Part shown: positions 8,951-16,372 of the stretch, piece after piece
How the letters are laid out: every line of letters starts with the position of its first letter
How positions within the stretch are numbered: position 1 is the stretch's first letter
DNA from: Cellulosimicrobium cellulans
GTDB taxonomy: Bacteria > Actinomycetota > Actinomycetes > Actinomycetales > Cellulomonadaceae
Reading direction: 5' to 3'
Length of the DNA: 64,000 nt
NCBI RefSeq assembly: GCF_006539945.1
Contig: NZ_BJNZ01000006.1
Coordinates: 124,001 to 188,000 of the forward strand
The notes under the pieces: generated by a model
Told to the model about the DNA's origin: nothing
Database searches by the model: none
Seen by the model: only the letters and a program-made list of their open reading frames with translations
Position numbers and translations under genes: made by a program

Positions 8951-11422
8951 ATGGAACGACGTACCAGTCCCGGCGGCTCCCGCCACCGCGGCGCACGGCG
9001 GTTCCTCGCCGCCACGGTCGCCGGACTCACCGCGACGACGGTCCTCACCGTCGCCCCGGCCTCGGCGACCCCCACCGCACCGGCGACGGCGTCGTCCGCC
9101 GTCGTGTCCGCCGCCGACGCCACCGTCGCCGCCGAGCAGGTCCTCACCTGGACCGCGGACAACAGCGTGACCGACTACAAGACGTTCCCGGCGACGGCCG
9201 AGGCCGGCCCCGCGACGATCGTCTTCGAGAACAGCATGGCGACCGGCAGCACGTTCGGCATGAGCCACACGCTCACGTTCGACACGTCGTCGCCGGGCTA
9301 CAACCACGACGTGAACCTCAACATCCTCGCGAGCCCGTTCGATGCCAACGGCGGGCGGCACGAGGCCCAGGTGACCCTCACGCCCGGGAAGTACCGCTAC
9401 TTCTGCGCGATCCCCGGGCACGGCGAGATGTGGGGCGAGCTCGTCGTCACCGACGGCGGCGGGGGCGAGGACACCACGGCACCGTCCGTGACCGCTCTGG
9501 TCACCGGCGAGCAGGACGGCGACGGCGCCTACGTGGGCGGCGCGACCGTGACGCTCGACGCGACGGACGACGACTCCGGCGTGGCCGGGGTCGAGTTCGA
9601 CCTCGACGGCGCGGGCTGGCAGGCGTACACCGAGCCGTTCGTCGTCGACGCGGTCGGTGCGCACACGCTCCAGTTCCGCGCGACCGACGCGGCGGGCAAC
9701 ACGTCCGAGGCGCAGACCGCGACGTTCACCGTCGTCGAGGGCGACGTCGAGGAGGACACGACCGCCCCGACCGTCGAGCCCATGGTCATGGGCCAGCAGG
9801 ACGAGAACGGTGCGTACATCGGCACGGCGGCCTTCATGCTCCACGCCGCGGACGAGGGTTCGGGCGTCGCGTCGGTCGAGTACCAGGTCGACGGCGGCGC
9901 GTGGCTGCCGTACACGACGACCGTGCCCTTCACCGACCTCGGCGAGCACACCGTCTCCTACCGCGCGACCGACGTCGCGGGCAACGTGTCCGAGGTCGGC
10001 TCGGTGACCTTCACGGTCGTCGAGGGCGGCGAGCAGGACACGACCGCCCCGACCGTGACCGCCGAGGTCACGGGCGAGCAGGACGACAACGGCGCGTTCG
10101 TGGGGTCGGCCACCGCGACGCTCACCGCGACGGACGACGCGTCCGGCGTGGAGAGCGTCGAGTACGACCTCGACGGCGCCGGCTGGGCCCCGTACACCGA
10201 GCCCCTCGTGATCGACGAGCCCGGCGAGCACACGCTCGTCTACCGGGCCACCGACGCCGCGGGCAACGTGTCCGAGGACACCGTCACGGAGTTCGTCGTC
10301 GTGGCGGACGCCGAGGAGGACACCACGGCCCCGGTCGTCGCGAACGAGCTCAGCGGCACGCAGGACGAGAACGGCGCCTACGTGGGCTCCGCGTCCGTGC
10401 TCCTCACCGCGACCGACGAGGGCTCGGGCGTCGCGTCCGTCGAGTACGACCTCGACGGCGCGGGCTGGACCGAGTACACCGAGGCCGTGGTCGTCGACGA
10501 GCCCGGCAGGCACACGCTCGCCTACCGCGCGACCGACGCCGCGGGCAACGTCAGCGAGCCCGCGACCGTCACGTTCGACGTCGTGGCGGGCCAGGGTGGC
10601 GACACCGTCGCACCGACGGTCGACCACCGCGTGATGGGTGGCGCGAAGAACGAGGAGGGCGAGTACCTGTCCACCGTGTTCGTCCGCCTCCTCGCCAAGG
10701 ACGCCGACTCGGGCGTCGCGTCGGTCGAGTACCAGGTCGACGGCGGCGCGTGGACCGCGTACTCCGGCCAGATCTCGGTGCGGACCCCCGGTGCGCACAC
10801 CGTGACCTACCGCGCCACGGACGTCGCGGGCAACGTCTCCGCCCCGAAGACGGTCACGTTCGTCATCGCGGGCGGCGAGGAGCCGGGCGACACCGACGGC
10901 CCCGTCGTCACGGCGGGCGTCAGCGGCAGCCGTACCCGAGACGGCGACTTCGTCGCGAGCGCGCGCGTCACGCTCACGGCGGTGGACGAGGAGTCGGGCG
11001 TCGACCGCATCGAGTTCCAGGCCAACGACGGCGCGTGGCAGCGCTACGCGGCCCCGGTCGCGTTCGCGGCCGACGGCCAGCACCTGGTTCGCTACCGCGC
11101 GGTCGACGGCGTCGGCAACGTCACGACGGGCGAGGTGACCTTCACGGTCCTGAAGCTCGTCCGCGACCGTTGCGTCGGGTCGGACATCCGCCCGACGGTG
11201 ATCATCGACGGTCACGACAGCACGGTGCAGAACTACGACGACGGCACCGGCTGCACGGTCAACGACCACGTGGCCGAGACCGACGAGTACTCCACGCACC
11301 GCGAGTTCGTGGAGCACGTGAGCCTCGTGACCGAGGACCTCGTCCTCGACGGCGTCCTCGACGACGCCGAGCGCGAGCTCGTCATCGCCGCGGCCGAGCT
11401 GTCCGACATCGGTCGCCGCTGA
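8951..11422 (+). CDS. Secreted cupredoxin with six Ig-like (OmpL47-type) repeats
   Basis: An 823-residue secreted protein. Signal peptide about 1-40. Residues about 61-168 form a plastocyanin-like blue-copper domain with all four type-1 ligands visible: His106 (GMSHTL), Cys152, His157 and Met160 (FCAIPGHGEMWG). Residues about 172-735 are six tandem repeats of roughly 93 residues, each opening D(T)xxP and containing YxxDGxxW and H(T)xxYRATDxAGNxS, the pattern of the OmpL47-type beta-sandwich repeat. Residues about 738-823 are the module also found in the preceding protein (CTV, DSTVxN, ERxLxxAA, S-IG). RBS GGAGGAG at 8936-8942 supports the ATG. Likely an electron carrier tethered on a long stalk; the partner assignment is inference from the neighbours. 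Confidence 0.88.
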   Translation: MERRTSPGGSRHRGARRFLAATVAGLTATTVLTVAPASATPTAPATASSAVVSAADATVAAEQVLTWTADNSVTDYKTFPATAEAGPATIVFENSMATGSTFGMSHTLTFDTSSPGYNHDVNLNILASPFDANGGRHEAQVTLTPGKYRYFCAIPGHGEMWGELVVTDGGGGEDTTAPSVTALVTGEQDGDGAYVGGATVTLDATDDDSGVAGVEFDLDGAGWQAYTEPFVVDAVGAHTLQFRATDAAGNTSEAQTATFTVVEGDVEEDTTAPTVEPMVMGQQDENGAYIGTAAFMLHAADEGSGVASVEYQVDGGAWLPYTTTVPFTDLGEHTVSYRATDVAGNVSEVGSVTFTVVEGGEQDTTAPTVTAEVTGEQDDNGAFVGSATATLTATDDASGVESVEYDLDGAGWAPYTEPLVIDEPGEHTLVYRATDAAGNVSEDTVTEFVVVADAEEDTTAPVVANELSGTQDENGAYVGSASVLLTATDEGSGVASVEYDLDGAGWTEYTEAVVVDEPGRHTLAYRATDAAGNVSEPATVTFDVVAGQGGDTVAPTVDHRVMGGAKNEEGEYLSTVFVRLLAKDADSGVASVEYQVDGGAWTAYSGQISVRTPGAHTVTYRATDVAGNVSAPKTVTFVIAGGEEPGDTDGPVVTAGVSGSRTRDGDFVASARVTLTAVDEESGVDRIEFQANDGAWQRYAAPVAFAADGQHLVRYRAVDGVGNVTTGEVTFTVLKLVRDRCVGSDIRPTVIIDGHDSTVQNYDDGTGCTVNDHVAETDEYSTHREFVEHVSLVTEDLVLDGVLDDAERELVIAAAELSDIGRR

Positions 11423-11457
11423 CCGACACCTGACGGTCCGACCTGACCAGTCCGATC

Positions 11458-11506
11458 GACGACGGCCCGGACCCGCACCCCCCAGGTGCGGGCCCGGGCC
11501 GTCGTC
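11458..11506. terminator. Rho-independent-type terminator after the cupredoxin gene
   Basis: 22-bp arms (11458-11479, 11485-11506; core GACGACGGCCCGG) with one mismatch and a 5-base loop, 36 bases past the stop codon. Confidence 0.85.
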
Positions 11507-11563
11507 GTGCTCGGGCCCCCGGGGGCGGAACGCCCGCCGCACGCCCCGCGCCCCCTCCCGCGC

Positions 11564-11618
11564 CGAGCACGACATGAGGGTCGTTCTGGGCGGCTTGACG
11601 ACGCTCATGTCGTGCTCG
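11564..11618. repeat. Palindromic repeat, ACGAC-TGAGGGTCGT family, copy 1
   Basis: Perfect 15-bp arms (CGAGCACGACATGAG at 11564-11578, complement at 11604-11618), with inner GGTCGT/ACGACG also able to pair. It lies between the converging cupredoxin gene and the minus-strand gene ending at 11690, so it can act as that gene's terminator. Its words recur at 12363 and inside the coding sequence at 34134. Confidence 0.75.
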
Positions 11619-11689
11619 AGGGCGGGTGAGGTCGTGTTCGGGGGGCTGGCGTCACGCAGGTGGCGGGTGGGCCGACGTCGGCGCGCGGG

Positions 11690-12343
11690 TCAGGCGGGCG
11701 CGTCGCCGTAGACCGGGCGCGCGAAGGCGAGGACGATCCCCACCCCGCCGCGCTGCGCGAGGCGCGCGCGATCCTCGGGATGGTCGAGCAAATGCCGCAG
11801 CACCCGGGCGACCGCCTCGGCGTCCGTGACGTCGACCGTCTCCGGGTCCGGCCCGTGCGCCGGTCGGCCCTGCAGCAGGTCCTCGCCGTCGGCGTGGCGG
11901 GCCCGCGCGCCGTCGTGCAGCTCGACCCGGAGCGTCGGGCGCCGCTCGCCTTCCAACACCCGCACGCGCGCGACGTCGTCCCACCGCACGACGACGCGCG
12001 TCACCTCCTCGCGACCGACGGGCAGCTCGATCTCGTGCGGACGCAGGACCACCGACTGCCTCGACGGCGCGCGCAGGTAGATCACCAGCCCGCTGCCGAA
12101 GCCCAGGACCATGAAGCCGGCGAGGAACGCCGCGAGCCCCTCCTCCTGGAGCATCATCCACACGGCGAACCACACCGACCCGCCGAACAGCACGAGCAGG
12201 ATGAGCAGGACGGCGAGGTAGTCGACGACCGGCGTCAGGCGCTCGCGCCCGCGCACCCCACCCCGCACCGCGGTCCACACCATGCTCGGCCGGTGCGGGG
12301 GACGGGGCGGACGGCTGCTCACGGGGACAGTCTGCCGGGCCAC
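11690..12343 (-). CDS. Membrane protein with PH-like cytoplasmic domain, function unknown
   Basis: 217 residues. A basic N-terminus is followed by two hydrophobic helices (YLAVLLILLVLFGGSVWFA and FLAGFMVLGFGSGLVIYL, about residues 42-92). A soluble part rich in beta strands follows (VVLRPHEIELPVGREEVTRV, VRWDDVARVRVLEG), resembling the small bacterial PH-like domains found after paired helices. Starts are uncertain: GTG at 12343, or an in-frame GTG at 12322 beginning SSRPPRPP. No strong ribosome site is seen. It is followed and preceded by members of the same palindromic repeat family. The role is unknown. Confidence 0.7.
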   Translation of the reverse strand: MARQTVPVSSRPPRPPHRPSMVWTAVRGGVRGRERLTPVVDYLAVLLILLVLFGGSVWFAVWMMLQEEGLAAFLAGFMVLGFGSGLVIYLRAPSRQSVVLRPHEIELPVGREEVTRVVVRWDDVARVRVLEGERRPTLRVELHDGARARHADGEDLLQGRPAHGPDPETVDVTDAEAVARVLRHLLDHPEDRARLAQRGGVGIVLAFARPVYGDAPA

Positions 12344-12362
12344 CTGGCCCCCGTGCCCGCGC

Positions 12363-12417
12363 CGAACACGACATCGAGGTCGTTCTGGGGCTCAGAACGA
12401 CACGGATGTCGTGGTCG
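12363..12417. repeat. Palindromic repeat, ACGAC-TGAGGGTCGT family, copy 2
   Basis: 25-base arms (12363-12387, 12393-12417; CGAACACGACATC and GAGGTCGTTCTG) with three mismatches and a 5-base loop. It stands 96 bases after the minus-strand SHOCT gene and just upstream of the next one, a terminator position. It shares the words CGAACACGAC and GGTCGTTCT with 11564 and 34131. Confidence 0.75.
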
Positions 12418-12512
12418 ACGGCGCGCAGCGTCGTGCTCGACGGCGCGGCAGGGGCCCAGTGACGCGCGCCCGGTCGGCCGGGTGCGCCGCCGTCGCTGCG
12501 TCGTCCGATCGG

Positions 12513-13505
12513 TCAGGATCCGCCGAGCAGCATCCGCTTCGCCGCGGCGAACTCGTCATCGGTCAGGGCGCCCGAGGCGTGCAGGTTCGCGAGCTCCGAG
12601 AGCGCCGCTGCGATGCCGTGCTGCACGGTGACCTCGGGAGCGCCCCCGCCGCGGGTCGTCCTCGTCGTGGTGGTCGTGGTCGTCGACGACGAAGAGGACG
12701 CCGCGCCCGGCGTGGGTGAGCCCCAGGCCGGCGCGTCCTCCGGGGTGGTCGGGGTCCCCGTGCTCGCGGGGTCGGCGACCGGGGAGTCGGTGACGGGCGC
12801 GTCGGTGACGGTGGCGGACGCGGCGGACCGGGCGGCGTCGTGCAGGGCGCGCGTGCGGTCGCGGCGCGCCTGCACCACGACGCGTTCCGCAGGAAGGCGC
12901 CACACCACGACCGGGTCGCCGGGCTGCGGGACCTCCGACGGGAGCAGGTTGGTCATCGGCGCGAGGCGCGTGACCGTTGTCGTGAGCGCCCCGTGCCGCA
13001 CGCGGACCACGCACTGAGCGACCCCACCCGAGTCCGTGCGGTCGGTGACCGACGCCGTCACGACCCCCGTCTCGCGGACCGCGGCCTTGCGGTCGCGGTG
13101 GTACTGGGCGTAGAGCGGGGCGTCGTCGCGCGACCGCCGCAGCGAGCGTGCGTACCCGGCCCACAGGGGGCCGAGGAACACCCACGGGAAGATCGTCCAC
13201 ACGACGTTCCAGAACCACGGGAAGAAGCCGTCGTGGTCCCACGCGTTGACCGTGACGAGCCAGACGAGGCCCCCGGACAGCAGCACGAGCAGCACGCCGT
13301 TGCGGATCTTCCTGCCGACGCTCGACGGCGCGTCCAGGAGGCCGTCGGGCGTGCGGGGCAGGTCGTCGACGGACTCGTCGTTGCCCACCAACCGCAGGAT
13401 GGCCCTGGGGTCGGCGGCCTTGCGCGCGAGAGCGGCGGACGGCGGGAGGGGCGGTTTGTCGTGCCGAGGGTCCGGGAAGGACGCCCCCGTGGTGTGGTCA
13501 GACAT
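12513..13505 (-). CDS. SHOCT-domain membrane protein
   Basis: 330 residues. Residues about 70-110 contain two hydrophobic helices (VLLVLLSGGLVWLVTV and FWNVVWTIFPWVFLGPLWAGY). A soluble beta-rich region follows, then a Ser/Thr/Pro linker with a run of 13 Ser/Thr. The C-terminal 30 residues are a short SHOCT-type domain (ALSELANLHASGALTDDEFAAAKRMLL), a motif typical of membrane-associated or oligomerising proteins. ATG 13505 is chosen over GTG 13508 because TAGGAT stands at -13 to -8 of it, a leaderless-type arrangement. The function is not known. Confidence 0.8.
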   Translation of the reverse strand: MSDHTTGASFPDPRHDKPPLPPSAALARKAADPRAILRLVGNDESVDDLPRTPDGLLDAPSSVGRKIRNGVLLVLLSGGLVWLVTVNAWDHDGFFPWFWNVVWTIFPWVFLGPLWAGYARSLRRSRDDAPLYAQYHRDRKAAVRETGVVTASVTDRTDSGGVAQCVVRVRHGALTTTVTRLAPMTNLLPSEVPQPGDPVVVWRLPAERVVVQARRDRTRALHDAARSAASATVTDAPVTDSPVADPASTGTPTTPEDAPAWGSPTPGAASSSSSTTTTTTTRTTRGGGAPEVTVQHGIAAALSELANLHASGALTDDEFAAAKRMLLGGS

Positions 13506-13661
13506 CACCCCGATCCTACGAGCGCCCGCTGTTCAGCCTCCCGCCGACCAGTGGCTTGCCGACCGTCCGGCGCCGAACTCGGTCGACAGCGCCATGATCG
13601 ACGGTCGATGACCGCATGCTCGACCAAGAGTGTCCCCGGAAGGCGTGGCAGGGTGGGCGGC

Positions 13662-14183
13662 ATGACGACGCTCGCCCAGGTCCGCGCGGCCGCGCTCGCG
13701 CTGCCCGAGGTGGCGGAAGACGTGGCCGGCGGGACCGTCACGTTCAGCGTGCGCGGGCGACGGTCCGTCGCGGTGACACGGGACGCCGTCGTGCATCTCC
13801 GCCTCGCGGAGAACGACGTCGCGCGCGTGCTCGCCGAGCAACCGACCGCGCGCCGGTGGACGCGCGGCGACCACCTGCTCGGGGTGAGCGTGCCGCTCGC
13901 CGACCTCGACGGTCAGCGGGCCAACCACTGGGTGCGGCGCGCGTGGTTCGCCCAGGCGCCGAGGCGGCTCGCCGAGTCCCTCGTCGCGGCCGACGCCGCC
14001 GAGCCCGGCACCGTCGGCGACCTCCCCGCCGCCATCGGTCGCCCGGCGACGCGCGCGCTCGCCGGCGCGGGCATCGTCACGCTGTCCGACGTCGCGCGGG
14101 TCGGCGACGCGGACCTGCTCGCCCTGCACGGGGTCGGGCCGCGGGCCGTGCGGATCCTGCGCGAGGCGCTCGCGGCCGGCTGA
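13662..14183 (+). CDS. MmcQ/YjbR-like protein with C-terminal helix-hairpin-helix
   Basis: 173 residues. The N-terminal ~110 residues look like the MmcQ/YjbR fold (LALPEVAEDVAGGTVTFSVRGRRSVAV, then HWVRRAWF), a small double-wing domain often listed as DNA-binding. The last ~60 residues carry a helix-hairpin-helix (RALAGAGIVTLSDVAR, LLALHGVGPRAVRIL), which usually contacts DNA backbone without sequence specificity. ATG 13662 is the natural start; upstream in-frame sequence has no family character. No strong ribosome site is visible. Possible nucleic-acid binding role, otherwise unknown. Confidence 0.8.
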   Translation: MTTLAQVRAAALALPEVAEDVAGGTVTFSVRGRRSVAVTRDAVVHLRLAENDVARVLAEQPTARRWTRGDHLLGVSVPLADLDGQRANHWVRRAWFAQAPRRLAESLVAADAAEPGTVGDLPAAIGRPATRALAGAGIVTLSDVARVGDADLLALHGVGPRAVRILREALAAG

Positions 14184-14241
14184 CCGCCGCGGTATCCGCG
14201 AGAGGACTCGCGCGTCGCCCTCGGCTGTTCGGAGCGCGGGC

Positions 14242-15462
14242 TCAGCGACCGGTCGTCACGGTGGTGCCTGCCTCGCGCGCTGCCGCGAGCAGCGCGTCAA
14301 GGCCGAACGCCTGCACCGGGCCGAGCGCTCCAGTGCCTCGGGTCTCTCCCGCGGCGGCGCGGGCGGCGCCCCACGCGAGGAGGTGCGCGGTGAGGTCGTA
14401 GGCATCGGGCCCGTCGAGCCGGACGCGGCGCAGGACCTTGCCGGACGCGCTGCGCGCGACCGCGAGGACGTGCGTGCGCGACGCAGCCCGGGCCGCCGCG
14501 TCCGGGCCGCCGCTCGAGCCGCCGCGCGACCGGGCGAACCGGCGCAGCGCGCCGCCCAGTCCGGGGACGCGCAGCGCGCCGGTCGCGATCGCCGTGGCTG
14601 CGGGCGCGAGGCGCACCGCGGAACCGGATACGCCCAGCGCGACCTCGACGTCGCGCAGGCCAGGCGCGGAAGGTGGCAGCGTGAACGGCTCGGTGCCGCC
14701 CGCCGTGATGCCCCGCACGCGGCGCCCCGCGCCGAGGTCGAACGTGACGACGCGTGCCGCGACGCGCTCGGCCCGCAGGCGTCCGCCGCGCCAGGCGTAC
14801 GACGGTTCCAGCACGATCTCGAGCGCGCTCGCCCGGGTCCCGCCGCTCACGCCGCCACCGGTGGGGAAGTAGCCGATCTCCAGGCGAGCGGCGTCCGCAC
14901 CCTCGTCCTGGAGCGCGAGCGCTCCGGCCAGGTTGCCCGGCACCCAGTCGTGGCCGAACGCCGTCAGCAGTGCTGCGCCGGCGCGTCCGGCGCGCGGGCC
15001 GAGCTCCTCGAACACGCGCCGGATGAACACCGGCTCGCCCGTCGAGTCGAGGTAGACGGCGCGCGCGTCGATCGCGGCCTCGACCGCCGGGCCGCCGTGC
15101 CGGACGAACGGGCCCACCGTCGAGACGAGCACGTCGCCCGGTTCGATGAGCGCCCGCACGGTCCGCGCGTCGTCGATGTCCGTGACCGCGGTCTCGAGCG
15201 GCGGTCGGGCGGGGGAGCCCGACGTCGAGCGCCCTGCCTCGGGAGTGTCCGTGGGCTCGGCGCGGTGGCGGGATGCCGCCGACGATGCGGTGGTGGCGAG
15301 GTCGGCGGCGAGCGCGTCCAGTCGGTCCTGGGACCGCCCCGCGAGGACCGGCTGCGCCCCGCGCGCCACGAGCTCGTGCGCGACGAGCGTGCCCGTGTAG
15401 CCGGTCGCGCCGAGGAGCACGACGCGGCCCGTCGAGGTCGGGGAGGTCGGGGCGTCGGTCAT
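14242..15462 (-). CDS. Saccharopine-dehydrogenase-like NAD(P)-binding protein
   Basis: 406 residues. The N-terminal Rossmann motif is VVLLGATGYTGTLVAHELV (residues about 13-31), followed by VLAGRSQDRLDAL. The order resembles the saccharopine dehydrogenase / trans-acting enoyl reductase family, which acts as an NAD(P)-linked oxidoreductase on amino-acid or lipid substrates. A low-complexity stretch (about residues 62-90) interrupts the Rossmann half and is not typical. The start at ATG 15462 has an AAAGGTGA ribosome site. It converges with the YjbR-like gene, with a 58-bp gap. The substrate is unknown. Confidence 0.85.
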   Translation of the reverse strand: MTDAPTSPTSTGRVVLLGATGYTGTLVAHELVARGAQPVLAGRSQDRLDALAADLATTASSAASRHRAEPTDTPEAGRSTSGSPARPPLETAVTDIDDARTVRALIEPGDVLVSTVGPFVRHGGPAVEAAIDARAVYLDSTGEPVFIRRVFEELGPRAGRAGAALLTAFGHDWVPGNLAGALALQDEGADAARLEIGYFPTGGGVSGGTRASALEIVLEPSYAWRGGRLRAERVAARVVTFDLGAGRRVRGITAGGTEPFTLPPSAPGLRDVEVALGVSGSAVRLAPAATAIATGALRVPGLGGALRRFARSRGGSSGGPDAAARAASRTHVLAVARSASGKVLRRVRLDGPDAYDLTAHLLAWGAARAAAGETRGTGALGPVQAFGLDALLAAAREAGTTVTTGR

Positions 15463-15590
15463 GGGGTCACCTTTCGCCGGAACCAGGGATCTCGCGAGAC
15501 TACGGAGCGGCATGGTGGCTCGCGCGTCGGCGGCGGCGATGCCCGTTCCGTACCCGTGCTCGCCGGGGCGCGGCGTGGTGTCCTGGCGAC

Positions 15591-15866
15591 ATGGACGCAG
15601 AGCCCGACGACGGACAGCGACCCGCGGGCGGGCTGCCTGAGGGTGGCGAGGCGCCCCAGGGTGACGGGCGGTCAGACGGCGGTGGGCCGTCCGACGGCGG
15701 CGGGCCGTCCGACGGTCGCGGGCGGCGCGACGGCGGTGAACCATCCAGCGGCGGCGGACAGGCCGACGGGCCCCGGCCAGGGCTGGTGGGCGTGCTGTGG
15801 TGCGTCGTCGCGATCGTGGCGGTGCTCGTGGTCGGTGTCGCGATGGGCATGCTCGACGGCCGCTGA
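15591..15866 (+). CDS. Small Gly/Asp-rich single-span membrane protein
   Basis: 91 residues: an acidic, glycine-rich N-terminal half with an imperfect repeat (DGGGPSDGGGPSDG), then one transmembrane helix near the C-terminus (GVLWCVVAIVAVLVVGVAMG), ending MLDGR. Codon usage with third-position GC fits a real gene, but low complexity makes the call less certain. It has no recognisable family and stands alone. Confidence 0.55.
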   Translation: MDAEPDDGQRPAGGLPEGGEAPQGDGRSDGGGPSDGGGPSDGRGRRDGGEPSSGGGQADGPRPGLVGVLWCVVAIVAVLVVGVAMGMLDGR

Positions 15867-15910
15867 CCCGCACGGGGCGACGGTGTGCAGGAAGCGAGCG
15901 CGTGAGGGTA

Positions 15911-15946
15911 TTGCGTATGTGCAGTTACTGCACGTAATCTGAACGC
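15911..15946 (+). promoter_or_regulatory. Leaderless promoter with palindromic operator (GTGCAG-TTA-CTGCAC)
   Basis: -35 TTGCGT (15911-15916), 18-base spacer, -10 TAATCT (15935-15940). The -10 lies exactly at -12 to -7 of the ATG at 15947, so the mRNA should begin at the start codon. A perfect 6-bp inverted repeat, GTGCAG-N3-CTGCAC (15919-15933), fills the spacer. A bound repressor would block the promoter; since the gene encodes a likely helix-turn-helix protein, autorepression is probable (inference). Confidence 0.65.
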
Positions 15947-16333
15947 ATGACCTCCGACCCGCAGCGACCCTCGCGGCCCCGCCTCGACGCCGCCCGCGCA
16001 GCGCTCGACGAGGCGTCCGACGCTGACCAGGGCACCGCCGTCGAGCCGCTCGCCCGCGCCCGGGCCCTGCTCGACGGCGCGCTCGACGAGGCGATGGCCG
16101 AGGCCCTGCTCGCTGGGTCGTCCATGCGGTCCGTCGCGGAGGCGGCGGGCGTCGCGCCGAACACCGTGCCGCCGCGCCTCGCCCGCACTCCGGCGCTCGC
16201 GGGCTACTCCGGCCCCGACGGCCGCGTCTCCGCAGAGGGCGTCACGCGCGCCCGCTACGACCGCGAACGAGGCACCCCGCCGCCCGAGCCGACGACCGCC
16301 GTCGAACCCTTGAGGTTCCGCCGCCGCACCTGA
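15947..16333 (+). CDS. Probable small helix-turn-helix DNA-binding protein
   Basis: 128 residues. The segment DEAMAEALLAGSSMRSVAEAAGVAPNTVPPRLAR (about 47-80) has the spacing of a helix-turn-helix, with SMRSVAEAAGVAPNTV as turn and recognition helix. The C-terminus is basic (RFRRRT). The start is fixed by the leaderless promoter. The palindrome GTGCAG-N3-CTGCAC in that promoter is the obvious candidate target. It precedes the VWA gene by 39 bases and may be co-transcribed with it. I do not recognise a named family. Confidence 0.7.
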   Translation: MTSDPQRPSRPRLDAARAALDEASDADQGTAVEPLARARALLDGALDEAMAEALLAGSSMRSVAEAAGVAPNTVPPRLARTPALAGYSGPDGRVSAEGVTRARYDRERGTPPPEPTTAVEPLRFRRRT

Positions 16334-16372
16334 CCTGCCACGCCGTCCAGCAGCACGACGAAGGGAACCGCC

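Noticed and set aside
8519-11608. Open frame of more than 1000 codons opposite the cupredoxin gene
   Set aside because: It mirrors the six repeats of the sense gene and has no family character; typical GC-driven antisense frame.
14197-14212. Short hairpin CGCGAG-AGGA-CTCGCG between converging genes as terminator
   Set aside because: A 6-bp stem is too weak to distinguish from chance in this GC-rich DNA.
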